DNA of 39,528 nt. It comes from Calidithermus chliarophilus DSM 9957. GTDB taxonomy: Bacteria; Deinococcota; Deinococci; Deinococcales; Thermaceae. Under the pieces are notes generated by a model, which ran no database searches, was not told where the DNA came from, and saw only the letters and a list, made by a program, of their open reading frames with translations. Shown one piece after another: positions 1-7,637 of the stretch. The stretch's first letter is position 1; each line of letters begins with the position of its first letter. The stretch lies in contig NZ_KE387023.1 of NCBI RefSeq assembly GCF_000430045.1, positions 888,838-928,365 on the forward strand. Direction: 5' to 3'. The position numbers and the translations under genes were made by a program.

Positions 1-425
1 GGGGGGCGGCGGTGGAGGTGGAGGCGGTGGCGCTGGACGAGTACTGCGAGCGGGAGGGGCTGGCGCCGGACGTGGTGAAGGTGGACGCGGAGGGGGCGGA
101 GCTGGCGGTGCTGCGGGGGCTGCGGCGGACGCTGGGGCGGGCGGGGCGGGTGGCGGTGGTGTGCGAGCTGTACGACCCGGACCCGGCGGCGGTGGCGGCC
201 AAGCGGGCCGAGGCCGAGGCGCTGCTGGCGGAGGCCGGGCTGCGGGTGGAGGGGGCCCTGGCCTACCGCGCCTCCACCCTCCTCTACGCGTACAAGCCTG
301 CCCAGGCCGCGGCCCAGCCCGAGAACCGCCTCAAGGGGTACTCGCTGCTGGGCTGGCTGCTCGAGCCCTACGCCCGGGTTCTGTCGGCCTGGGAGGGCGC
401 GGCCCACGTCCAGGTGCCGCTGTGA
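1..425 (+). CDS. FkbM-family SAM-dependent methyltransferase, 5'-truncated
   Basis: The frame is open from the window edge, so the N-terminus lies outside; about 140 C-terminal residues are visible. They carry the FkbM signature: LDEYCEREGLAPDVVKVDAE, then GAELAVLRG, where KVDxEGxE follows the SAM-binding core, then a strand ending in VVCELYDP. The family transfers methyl groups from SAM, usually to hydroxyls of sugars or polyketides, and is common in glycan clusters. A tail of about 40 residues (after YAYKP) follows the usual FkbM end and ends in AAHVQVPL. The substrate cannot be told; the nucleotide-sugar genes at 19.5-24 kb are too distant to prove a link. Family call is firm; function is inferred. 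Confidence 0.8.
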   Translation, partial: GAAVEVEAVALDEYCEREGLAPDVVKVDAEGAELAVLRGLRRTLGRAGRVAVVCELYDPDPAAVAAKRAEAEALLAEAGLRVEGALAYRASTLLYAYKPAQAAAQPENRLKGYSLLGWLLEPYARVLSAWEGAAHVQVPL

Positions 426-657
426 GCGAGGCTGGCCGGCGAAGCTGACGGGTCGGCCCTTCCCAGAAGCTCTCCCTGAAGCGGGGGGAGGGGTTCCGGA
501 CGGTTGCCGCCTGTAGCCCTCGAGCCCGGGTTCAACCGGCTCGTTGTCGGTTCAGGGCCGGGTGCGGGGGCCTTCCGTGGGAACCGCGGGGCGCTCCCGC
601 ACACCCCGGCGGTCGGGGGTTCGGAGTGAGGGCCTGTTCGCAGGACCGAAAGGATGT

Positions 658-683
658 GCCGCCGAGCGCTTCTGCTCGGCGGC
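658..683 (-). terminator. Hairpin downstream of the pilin operon
   Basis: Perfect 10-bp stem (GCCGCCGAGC / GCTCGGCGGC) with a 6-nt loop, 15 nt beyond the stop codon of the ComZ-like gene on the minus strand. Only a weak T-rich tail follows (CATCCTTTC). It is probably a terminator or 3'-end stabiliser. The rest of 426-698 holds short inverted repeats (for example CCTG-TTCG-CAGG at 633-644) but no gene I can support. Confidence 0.6.
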
Positions 684-698
684 GAGCCTAGGCGGCGC

Positions 699-2582
699 TC
701 AGTACTCCCTGAAGCTCATCTTCACCGGGACGATGGTCTGGAGGTCGAAGCTGCGCACGGTGGGGAAGTTGGGCGGCGCTAGCGTGCTGTTGGCGAAGCG
801 CAGGTCGTAGTCGTAGGTCTCGATGTAGCCGCTGCCCAAGCCTCCGGAGCCGTTGAGCGTGCCGCGCAACTGGTCGGACGACTGGATCACCCCGCCGTAG
901 ACGTGCATCTTGCCCTGTTTTCCCCGGCCGCCGTAGTTCTCCACGGCCAGGCCTTTGCCGCTCGCCCCGGCCAGGAAGGAGCCCCACAGGTAGATGTTGT
1001 CGGGGGCTTTCACGGGGCTGTCCTCGATGACGATGTGGTCGCGCTGGGAGAACACACCCAACACCGTAGGCACCAGGCCATCGGTCGTGACGCAGCGGGG
1101 ACGGCTGCTGGTGTAGCCGCCGTCGGCCACTTTGGTGGGGTCGCACTCGTAGATCAGGTCGCTGGTCACGCCGATCTTGTTCACCGCGGTGATGTTGAGC
1201 TGGGTCTCTTTGGAGAGGGCGGGCCGGATCTGGTCGGGCGGCGGGTGGTCGGGGCAGAGGTCGGAGTTGCCGGGGTAATCGACGCCGCAAGCCAGCGAGC
1301 CGCTGCGGCCGGGGCCGCGCAGGTCGTCGATGCGGCCGGTGACGTAGATCTGGCCCGTCGGCCCGCCGCTGCCGAGGGGGGCGTGGCCGTTGGGGACGCC
1401 CGAGAAGACCTGCAGCGGCCCCCCGTTGAGCCTGACGGAGGTGGTGTTGGCGGCGTAGTCGGCGGTGATCACCCAGGTGTTGCTGCCCTGCCTCAGGGTG
1501 TAGACCTGCTTGCCGTCGCCGCTGGCCTCGAGCTTGAGCTGGTCGAGGTTGCCCTGCACGTAGATCCCGCCCTGCACGCTCGACCCGTCGTTGACCAGGT
1601 AGACCCCGTCGGGGATCGAGGGGCTGCTGTTGCAGCGCCGGGTGGGCGGGTTGTGCAGGCCCAGCCGGAAGCAGATCTCGGAGTTGCTCGGGGTCGAGGT
1701 GTCGAGGGGGTCCATGCCCAGGGCGGCACGCTGTTGGGAGAGCGTGGAGTTGGGCAGGTCCACTTCGGGGGCGCTACGGATGAAGCCCTTCTCGAACCTG
1801 GGCACCGTGCAGGGCGGGCGGGAGTCGCCCCTCACCCAGACCCTGCTCGCGCCCCCGCACCTGCCGTTGGCGTTGTAGTAGTAAGCGCCGTCGTCGCTGG
1901 TGCTGATGACGTCCCGGAAGACGGGGGTCCCCCAGAAGCCCCACGCGTGGTTGGCGTGGACCGGCCCGTTGAACACGGTGCCCGTGGGGAAGAACCCCGC
2001 GTCGCCCTCGGCGTCGTCGACGAGGAAGAGCCACTGCGAGAGCGAGGGCCTGCCCAGTTGGATCTGGAAGATCCCCTTGTCCTGCACGCGCCGTATCCCA
2101 CCGCCGGCCCTCCCGGTCGAGGTGATGACGTAGTCGGCGACGTAGGTCTGGGCGGGTGCCTGGCCGGCGGTGGCGTAGGCCAGCCCGCGCAGGTTGCTCA
2201 CGCTGTACTGGACGGTGGCCGAGCCGATGCCGCCGAGCGAAGCCCCGGCGACGCTGCCGAAGTTGGTGTTGAGGGTGTTCTGGATCGTGGTCGCCAGGCT
2301 GCTCCACTGGCTTTGGGGGATCACCCACTCGGAGTAGGGGTCGGCGGTGGCCGACATGAGCGGGAGGATGGCGTTGCGGATGTCGGAGCGGGCGGGGCCG
2401 GCCAGGGCGTAGCGGGCATAAGTCTCCCCGGCCTCGGCCACGGCGCGGGCCTGGGCGAGCTGGACGCTCGAGCGGCTCTGCTGGAGGTCGCCCATCGAGC
2501 CCACGAAGAGAATGGTGATCACCGAGACCAGGACGGTCAGCAAGACCAGGGCGGTGATGAGGGCAAGGCCGTGATTTCGCAT
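699..2582 (-). CDS. comZ: ComZ-like large PilX-type pilus-tip protein
   Basis: This 627-residue protein has a type IV prepilin-like N-terminus: MRNHG followed by a long hydrophobic helix beginning LALITALVLLTVLVSV (residues 6-26). It lacks the usual Glu5 of major pilins, as in PilX/ComZ proteins. The rest is a large extracellular region rich in Gly, Asn and Ser with Cys pairs and repeated short strands, consistent with a beta-solenoid body. In Thermus, ComZ is encoded after three minor pilins and is needed for natural transformation; the same order is seen here, and that synteny is the basis for the symbol. The upstream pilin gene ends in AGG-AGG-TAG, so its last codons form this gene's Shine-Dalgarno; one base separates the stop from this ATG, implying translational coupling. 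The product should pass the inner membrane and sit at or near the pilus tip. Confidence 0.72.
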   Translation of the reverse strand: MRNHGLALITALVLLTVLVSVITILFVGSMGDLQQSRSSVQLAQARAVAEAGETYARYALAGPARSDIRNAILPLMSATADPYSEWVIPQSQWSSLATTIQNTLNTNFGSVAGASLGGIGSATVQYSVSNLRGLAYATAGQAPAQTYVADYVITSTGRAGGGIRRVQDKGIFQIQLGRPSLSQWLFLVDDAEGDAGFFPTGTVFNGPVHANHAWGFWGTPVFRDVISTSDDGAYYYNANGRCGGASRVWVRGDSRPPCTVPRFEKGFIRSAPEVDLPNSTLSQQRAALGMDPLDTSTPSNSEICFRLGLHNPPTRRCNSSPSIPDGVYLVNDGSSVQGGIYVQGNLDQLKLEASGDGKQVYTLRQGSNTWVITADYAANTTSVRLNGGPLQVFSGVPNGHAPLGSGGPTGQIYVTGRIDDLRGPGRSGSLACGVDYPGNSDLCPDHPPPDQIRPALSKETQLNITAVNKIGVTSDLIYECDPTKVADGGYTSSRPRCVTTDGLVPTVLGVFSQRDHIVIEDSPVKAPDNIYLWGSFLAGASGKGLAVENYGGRGKQGKMHVYGGVIQSSDQLRGTLNGSGGLGSGYIETYDYDLRFANSTLAPPNFPTVRSFDLQTIVPVKMSFREY

Positions 2583-2583
2583 G

Positions 2584-3519
2584 CTACCTCCTGAGGTCGA
2601 CGGTCTGCGACAGGGTGAGGGTGTCCCGCGCGCCGTTGGGCAAGAGCTCGGCGCTCTGGCCCGTCAGGGCCACGCGGATCGCGCGGATCTCGTTCCCGAC
2701 GTACCGGCTGCCGGAAACGTTGGGGTAGGCGCTGTAGGCGCTGCCCAGGGCGCTCGCGGCGGCGTCCAGGGTCTCGTAGAACACGAGCTGGGAGGAGGGG
2801 TCGGAGGGGTTGAGCGGGACGCCGTACCAGACCTGGATCCTGGAGATGCCGAACGCCACCACGCCGGTCTGCGCCCCGGGGGTGCCCAGGCCGGTCCTGC
2901 GGAAGAGGACGGTCTGGCTGGGGTCGAGCGGGTCGGTCTGCAGGAGGTACGTGGCAATCTGGGCCTTGAAGATGTAGGCCGCCGGGCTCCACAGTCCGGA
3001 GATCTTGGTGGTGTTGTGCTGCAACTTCTCGGGCGGGCTCGAGTTGCAGCCGGGGGTGCGGTGGTGCACCTGGGTGATCTGCAACAGTTGGTAATCGCTG
3101 CCGTTGAGCAGGATGGCCGTGTCCCCGTCCTGGAAATCGCTCGCGTCGCAGACCCGGGTCTCCGCCGAGTTCGTGAAGCTGTTGCCGGGCGGCTCGGCGA
3201 CGCGGGTGCTGGTCCCGTCGAGGGTGACGATGCTGACCCGGCTGTGGTTGCTGCAGGCGGCGCTGGCGCCGCAACTGCTCTGGTTCCAGACGTGCAGGCC
3301 CGCCGCCGAGCGCAGGTCCTGGGCGATGAGCGTCAGGGCGGCCCGCAGGTTCTGCTGGGTGCTCAAGCGGGTGTCCTCGCGCCGCTTGTGCTGCAAGGAC
3401 GAGGAGATCGCCTGGGTAGCCAGCGCCATGAGGATCCCGACGATGGCCAAGGCCACCAGGATCTCGACCAGGGTGAACCCTGCGCGGCGCTTATTGGTCG
3501 ACGAAAGTGCTGAGCGCAA
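2584..3519 (-). CDS. Minor prepilin, PilW/PilA3-like
   Basis: This 311-residue prepilin has a class III leader MRSALSSTNKRRAG, cleaved before FTLVEILVALAIVGILMA, with Phe1 and Glu5 of the mature protein present for PilD peptidase/methylase and subunit docking. The C-terminal domain is long for a minor pilin and contains several Cys (for example NQSSCGASAACSN), so disulfides are likely. Size and position (third of four genes) match PilA3 of Thermus and PilW of proteobacteria. The start overlaps the end of the preceding pilin gene by 29 bp, and the 3' end carries the Shine-Dalgarno of the ComZ-like gene, so the four genes form one operon. Role: part of the minor-pilin priming complex for pili and DNA uptake. 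Family is clear; the individual name rests on synteny. Confidence 0.85.
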   Translation of the reverse strand: MRSALSSTNKRRAGFTLVEILVALAIVGILMALATQAISSSLQHKRREDTRLSTQQNLRAALTLIAQDLRSAAGLHVWNQSSCGASAACSNHSRVSIVTLDGTSTRVAEPPGNSFTNSAETRVCDASDFQDGDTAILLNGSDYQLLQITQVHHRTPGCNSSPPEKLQHNTTKISGLWSPAAYIFKAQIATYLLQTDPLDPSQTVLFRRTGLGTPGAQTGVVAFGISRIQVWYGVPLNPSDPSSQLVFYETLDAAASALGSAYSAYPNVSGSRYVGNEIRAIRVALTGQSAELLPNGARDTLTLSQTVDLRR

Positions 3520-3925
3520 AGCTGGCCTCCCCTCCCTTTACCCTGGCGTAGCGTATGGTGACGTCCACCCTCCAGACCTGCGGGCTGCTGGCGAACAGGG
3601 TGGTTTGAACCCGGAAGGCGTAGCGCCCCCACTCGGCGTTGAGGGACGCGGGGCTGGGATCGCCTGCCGCGACGAAGGTGGGGTCGTTGGCGTAGTCGTA
3701 GCCGTAGTCGTAGGTTCTGGCGGTGGTAAAGGCGTTGAAATCGAGGGTTTTGGCGCGGAACCGGTCCAGCCAACCCTCGGCGGCGGCGACCGCCTGAGCC
3801 CGCGTGCGGTTGTCGGCGTTGGCCTGCATGCTGCCGACCACCGACGGCGCGAACATCCCCAGGGCCAGGCCGAGGATGACCAGTGCCAGGAGCACCTCCA
3901 TGAGCGTCATGCCCAGCTTCTTCAC
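3491..3925 (-). CDS. Minor prepilin, PilV/PilA2-like
   Basis: This 144-residue prepilin has a very short leader MKKLG before MTLMEVLLALVILGLALGMF. Glu5 is present, but residue 1 of the mature protein is Met rather than Phe, which is tolerated in minor pilins. The helix is followed by a soluble domain beginning QANADNRTRAQAVAAAEGWL, with Tyr-rich YDYGYDYAND in the middle. An AGGAGG Shine-Dalgarno lies just upstream of the ATG (plus-strand cctcct near 3931-3936). It is the second gene of the pilin operon; 109 bp separate it from the first, and it overlaps the third. Probable role: minor pilin in the pseudopilus-like tip complex. Confidence 0.85.
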   Translation of the reverse strand: MKKLGMTLMEVLLALVILGLALGMFAPSVVGSMQANADNRTRAQAVAAAEGWLDRFRAKTLDFNAFTTARTYDYGYDYANDPTFVAAGDPSPASLNAEWGRYAFRVQTTLFASSPQVWRVDVTIRYARVKGGEASFALSTFVDQ

Positions 3926-4034
3926 AACGACCTCCTGTCGAGGTTATAGAGACGTTTAGCCGGGTCGGGAACCAGGCAAAGATCGGTTTCGAACAGTGGA
4001 CCCACCTCCATCCTCACGCGCGCCTCGAGCCGCC

Positions 4035-4481
4035 TCAGAGCTTGACGACCCTGACCGCTCCGGCCATGGACGGCAGGACGCGCAGGGTCCGCGCCCCGTC
4101 CGTCACCCGGACCTCGAGCGTGCCGGGGTCGAGCGTCATGTAGCTTCGGGTGTCGAACGTGACGGTATTGCCCACGGCGACGTTGCTCAGCCGTACCGCC
4201 CCGGTGAGCGCGCGGGTTTGCCGCACGACCCAGCTCCCGCTGACCTGCTCCTCGAGCACGTAGGCGTTCGACCCGCTGACCCGCAAGCGCCAGGGGTTTC
4301 CGGTCGAGAGCCCCCGGGCGCGGCAGTTTTGCAGGTCCTGCGCGAGCATCTCGGCGGCGCTCTCGAGGTTGAGCTGGCCGCGCAGCTTCCCCAGGCCCAT
4401 GAGGCCCAGGGCCATGACGCTGCCCAGCAACGCCAGGACCACCAACATCTCCAGCAAAGTCAATCCTTTTAGAGAGCGCAT
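4035..4481 (-). CDS. Minor prepilin, GspH/FimT-type (PilA1-like)
   Basis: This 148-residue prepilin has a leader MRSLKG and mature start LTLLEMLVVLALLGSVMALG; Glu5 is present. The segment after the helix (LESAAEMLAQDLQNCRARGL) followed by a short all-beta domain is typical of GspH/FimT minor pilins. It is the first gene of the four-gene operon and probably defines the transcription start: a TACACT box lies 6 nt before the ATG with no Shine-Dalgarno, as expected for a leaderless message. Order GspH-, PilV-, PilW-, ComZ-like equals pilA1-pilA2-pilA3-comZ of Thermus, although no PilA4-like gene follows. It is needed for pilus assembly or transformation by analogy. Confidence 0.85.
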   Translation of the reverse strand: MRSLKGLTLLEMLVVLALLGSVMALGLMGLGKLRGQLNLESAAEMLAQDLQNCRARGLSTGNPWRLRVSGSNAYVLEEQVSGSWVVRQTRALTGAVRLSNVAVGNTVTFDTRSYMTLDPGTLEVRVTDGARTLRVLPSMAGAVRVVKL

Positions 4482-4487
4482 AGTCGG

Positions 4488-4493
4488 AGTGTA
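4488..4493 (-). promoter_or_regulatory. -10 box TACACT of the pilin operon (leaderless candidate)
   Basis: On the minus strand the first pilin gene reads TACACT-CCGACT-ATG. The box fits TANNNT and is so close to the ATG that transcription should begin at or near the start codon; there is no Shine-Dalgarno. No good -35 hexamer is visible 16-18 nt upstream, so this is suggestive only. Confidence 0.45.
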
Positions 4494-4529
4494 ATTAGAT
4501 ACTTGGCAGAATTAAGGTTATCTTTAGCT

Positions 4530-4574
4530 AAAAACTGCCACCCCCAAATGGGGGTATTCGGGGATTAAGTCCCC
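4530..4574 (-). terminator. Tandem hairpins plus T-tract between HD-GYP gene and pilin operon
   Basis: Read on the minus strand: GGGGA-ctta-aTCCCC (4574-4560), then CCCCC-attt-GGGGG (4554-4541), then TTTTT (4534-4530). The second stem and T-tract resemble an intrinsic terminator for transcripts from the HD-GYP gene; alternatively this is an attenuator ahead of the pilin genes. The region is clearly AT-richer than its surroundings. Confidence 0.5.
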
Positions 4575-4854
4575 TCATAATTGGCAAAACCCATAATTTT
4601 GTTTTTTTGAAGGGGAATTTGCGCTCTCATGAGATATCGGCTGAGCTGCCTGCTGGGGATTGTTGCACCTGCCCTGCCAGCAATTGATCCGCGTTTATAG
4701 TCCGGACAGGGGGTTACACGACCCCTTATGGTTTTGCGGCGTTTCCTGGGCGGTTTCGGTTGAGCCGGGGCCAAAGAAGGCATCGCGAGCCGGTGTCGCG
4801 CGAGGTGTATCGCGGGAAAGGCTCGGTGAGCGAAAGGAAATATTTCCGGTGCGT
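4575..4854. other. AT-rich intergenic region with palindromes
   Basis: No gene can be supported. It holds GGGGT-tacacg-ACCCC (4710-4725), a perfect 12-bp palindrome GGAAATATTTCC (4836-4847) just after the HD-GYP stop codon on the minus strand, and three TCGCG-type repeats around 4785-4815. Base composition shifts sharply from the flanking genes. Confidence 0.4.
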
Positions 4855-7470
4855 TCAGAGGCCCGGCCTGTTCTGCTGTTGGGCCGGGGGCGGCAGCAGG
4901 CTGAGGAAGGCCTGCACCACCTCGGGGTCGAGCGTCTTGCCGGCCTGGGCCTCGAGCTCGGCCCGCACGGCGTGGGGCTTCCAAGCCGTTTTGTAGGGCC
5001 GGGCATGGGATAGGGCGTCGTAGACGTCAACCACGGCGAAGATGCGAGCCTCGAGGGGGATGGCCTGCTGGCGCAAGCCCTGCGGGTAGCCCGTGCCGTC
5101 CCAGCGCTCGTGGTGGTAGCGCACGACGTTGAGGGCGGTGTCGGGCAGGAAGGAGAGCCCCTGGAGCATCTCGTAGCCGATCTCCGGGTGGGTCTTCATG
5201 ATGCGCCACTCGCCCGTGTTCAGCTCCCCGGCTTTCTGCAACACCTTGTCGGGCACGGCCAGTTTGCCCAGGTCGTGCAGGTAGGCCCCCAAGCGCAGTC
5301 CCTCCAGATCGGCGAAACCCAGCCGCTCGCCCAGGGCCATGCTGAGTGCAACCACCCGGTCGGTGTGGCCCTTGGTTTCGATGTCGCGCAGTTCGAGGCT
5401 CAGGCCCAGCGAGCGCAGGGCGGCCTCGCGGGTGCGGGTGATCTCCTCGAGGTGGGCCACCCGCTCCAGGGCGCGCTCGAGGCGGCGGGCGGTGGTTTCA
5501 AAAAGCCTTATGGCATCGGAATCAAGCTCTGTTACTTGACTAAAGCTGCTGAGACCGAGCAGTCCATAGGGTTTATCTTTTTGATACACAGGAGTGATGA
5601 TGATGGAGCGAAAACCTATTGGCAAGTAGGTTGGAATGGCCTCTGGAAGACTTTTATAGTCACGGATGTAAAGGGTGCGGCCCTCGTTCCAGGATCGGCC
5701 TAAAAAACCCTCTTGGGGGCCGATTGGGTAACGACGATACAATTCCAGTAATTCTGGGGGGTAGTTCCCAAGGCGAACGATTGGCCAGAAGTAGGGAGAG
5801 TGCTCCTTTGCTTCGACCTGAAGGACATAGAACCCAGCTGCTTCCATGCTGCTGAGGGCTAGCATGGTTTTCAGTGCTCGCTCAGCGATCTGCATGGGAT
5901 CGGTGAGGATTTCTAGATCCGCCGACATCTGCACCAGCGCCCGGTAGTTCTCGGCCTGGCGCTGGGCCTGCTTGAGCGCGGAGAGCCGGGAGATGGCGAC
6001 GCCCGCGACCTGGGCGAGGGCCTCGAGGACGTAGCGGTCTTCCGGGGTCAGGCGCCGCGTCTGGGCCGGATCGCCCTGACCGGCGGTGTCCACCGAGAGC
6101 ACCCCGATGAATTGCCCCTCCGGGTCGGAGAGGGGGACCCCTAAGTACGAACCCGCGCTGCGCTTGCCGGAGGCGAACTGCGAGGTCGCGACCCGGGAGA
6201 CGTCGGGGATGAAGAGGGGTGCTTTGCTGCGGTAGACCTCCCAGGCCACCCCCTGGCCGTTGTAGAACCGTAGCCCCACCGCCCGCTCGGCCGCGTACCC
6301 GGCGGCCGCGACCACCTCCAGGCTTTCGTCGGCCGGGTTGAGGCGGCTGAGGAGGGCGGAGACCGCGCGGGTCTGGCGCAACGCCTCCTCGACGGTGCGC
6401 CGGTAGACCTCCTCGGCGGTGTGGGCGGGGCCGAGCGCCTGCGTCGCCTGGGCCAGGGCCTCCAGCCGCAGCAGCTCGCGGGCCTGGGCGGCCTGGGCCT
6501 CGAGCTTGGAGAGCACGTTGCCTACCCCCTGCGCCAGTACCGTCAGCAACGCCGCGTCGTCGGGGGAGAACTCCTGCTCGCCGTGGAAGGCCAGCGCCCC
6601 CAGCGGCTCGTCCTGGGGGTCGAAGAGGGGCACGAAGGCCGCGTGGTAGCGCTCGGGGTCGGGCACCTCGAGCCGGTGGACGCGGGGGTCGCACAAGGAG
6701 GCGAACAGCACCCGGCGCTGCTCGACGGCCAGCCAGGACATCCCCTCCCCCTTCGGCAGCAGGTAGCCGACGGGCGGCTGCGGGCCGAGGCTGCCCACCA
6801 CCCGCAGCACCTCGCCCTCGCGGCGGAGGGTGGCGGCCATTGCCATCGGCATGAGCTCGGCGACGAGCACGGGCAGCGAGGCCCACAGGGCCTCGGCCTC
6901 CTTGAAGCTGGCGAGCGAGGCCAGCACCCTCGAGAGGACCTCCTCCCGCTGCAGCCGCTCGCGGGCGCGCTCCTGCTCGCGCAGGGAGCGCAGCACCACC
7001 TCCAGGCTCTTGCCCAGCTCCTCGGCGAGTTCGAGGGCCTCGGCGCTGAAGGGCTCGGGGCTGCGGCGGTCGAGGTTGAGGATGGCCTCGATCTCGCCCC
7101 CGAAGGGCACGGGGACCACCAGCGTCCAGTGGAAGCCCGCCAGGTTGGACTCGACCGGGTGCAGGTCGGAGGGGTGCTCGGCGACGCGGTGGGCGTGGGG
7201 GAGGGCTTGCAGGGCCTGCTGCCGGGTGCCGCCGTACCAGGCGAAGACCCGCTCGGGCGAGAAGCGGATGGGCTGCAGCACGCTCAGGTCGAAGCCGGCC
7301 GCGGCGGTGTAGCGGTAGCCCTCGGGCCCGCGCACCACGATGCTGCCCGCGTCGGCGTCGGGGATGAGCCCCAGGGCCCCGTGCAAGGCCCGCCGGAAGA
7401 ACTCCTCCACGCTCCCCGACTTGACGAGCTGGCGCAAGAGCTCGAGCAAACTCCGGTGCGCACAACCCAT
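4855..7470 (-). CDS. GAF(x4)-HD-GYP cyclic-di-GMP phosphodiesterase
   Basis: This 871-residue soluble protein has no transmembrane segment. Four GAF-like sensor domains (about residues 15-165, 180-325, 340-500, 515-660) precede a C-terminal HD-GYP domain (about 680-860). Catalytic signatures are intact: the HD pair at 732-733 within YLHDLGKLAVPD, YHHERWDGTGYP with GYP at 794-796, and DVYDALSHARPYK. HD-GYP enzymes hydrolyse c-di-GMP to pGpG or GMP. The DNA for the fourth GAF domain (about 5500-5920) is much less GC-rich than the rest of the gene, suggesting this domain was exchanged or acquired later. The start at 7470 has no Shine-Dalgarno; TAAACT lies 9 nt upstream. It lies divergent from ada and near two further c-di-GMP genes. 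Confidence 0.88.
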   Translation of the reverse strand: MGCAHRSLLELLRQLVKSGSVEEFFRRALHGALGLIPDADAGSIVVRGPEGYRYTAAAGFDLSVLQPIRFSPERVFAWYGGTRQQALQALPHAHRVAEHPSDLHPVESNLAGFHWTLVVPVPFGGEIEAILNLDRRSPEPFSAEALELAEELGKSLEVVLRSLREQERARERLQREEVLSRVLASLASFKEAEALWASLPVLVAELMPMAMAATLRREGEVLRVVGSLGPQPPVGYLLPKGEGMSWLAVEQRRVLFASLCDPRVHRLEVPDPERYHAAFVPLFDPQDEPLGALAFHGEQEFSPDDAALLTVLAQGVGNVLSKLEAQAAQARELLRLEALAQATQALGPAHTAEEVYRRTVEEALRQTRAVSALLSRLNPADESLEVVAAAGYAAERAVGLRFYNGQGVAWEVYRSKAPLFIPDVSRVATSQFASGKRSAGSYLGVPLSDPEGQFIGVLSVDTAGQGDPAQTRRLTPEDRYVLEALAQVAGVAISRLSALKQAQRQAENYRALVQMSADLEILTDPMQIAERALKTMLALSSMEAAGFYVLQVEAKEHSPYFWPIVRLGNYPPELLELYRRYPIGPQEGFLGRSWNEGRTLYIRDYKSLPEAIPTYLPIGFRSIIITPVYQKDKPYGLLGLSSFSQVTELDSDAIRLFETTARRLERALERVAHLEEITRTREAALRSLGLSLELRDIETKGHTDRVVALSMALGERLGFADLEGLRLGAYLHDLGKLAVPDKVLQKAGELNTGEWRIMKTHPEIGYEMLQGLSFLPDTALNVVRYHHERWDGTGYPQGLRQQAIPLEARIFAVVDVYDALSHARPYKTAWKPHAVRAELEAQAGKTLDPEVVQAFLSLLPPPAQQQNRPGL

Positions 7471-7625
7471 ACCAACCGCAGTTTAGACACCCCGAAGCCC
7501 CCCGATGAGGTCAGATGACCAAGCGCCCCGCAGGGGCTTCGGCAGCGCCAGGGCCGCAACCCCGGAGGCCGGGACGCCCCGGGTTTGACCGCAAGCCCCG
7601 GATAGCCGCGGCACGGCCCCGGCCC

Positions 7626-7631
7626 TAGGCT
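7626..7631 (+). promoter_or_regulatory. -10 box TAGGCT of ada (leaderless candidate)
   Basis: TAGGCT is followed by AAGGGC and the ATG of ada at 7638; no Shine-Dalgarno is present. The same hexamer sits 8 nt before the start of the helicase gene (16622-16627, minus strand). A TTGACC at 7585-7590 is too far away (35 nt) to be its -35. The 167-bp region 7471-7637 is divergent between the HD-GYP gene and ada. Confidence 0.4.
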
Positions 7632-7637
7632 AAGGGC

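Noticed and set aside
510-560. tRNA-like T-arm (GGGTTCAACC) in the first intergenic gap
   Set aside because: No acceptor, D- or anticodon arm can be folded around it at tRNA spacing; it is part of a simple CGGTTG/CAACCG inverted repeat.
903-2594. 563-codon plus-strand frame opposite the ComZ-like gene
   Set aside because: Antisense shadow; the minus-strand frame has the prepilin leader, Shine-Dalgarno coupling and family-like sequence.
4565-4984. Minus-strand frame of 139 codons across the end of the HD-GYP gene and the AT-rich gap
   Set aside because: It starts inside the HD-GYP catalytic domain in another frame, then crosses palindromes and a terminator; no family resemblance.
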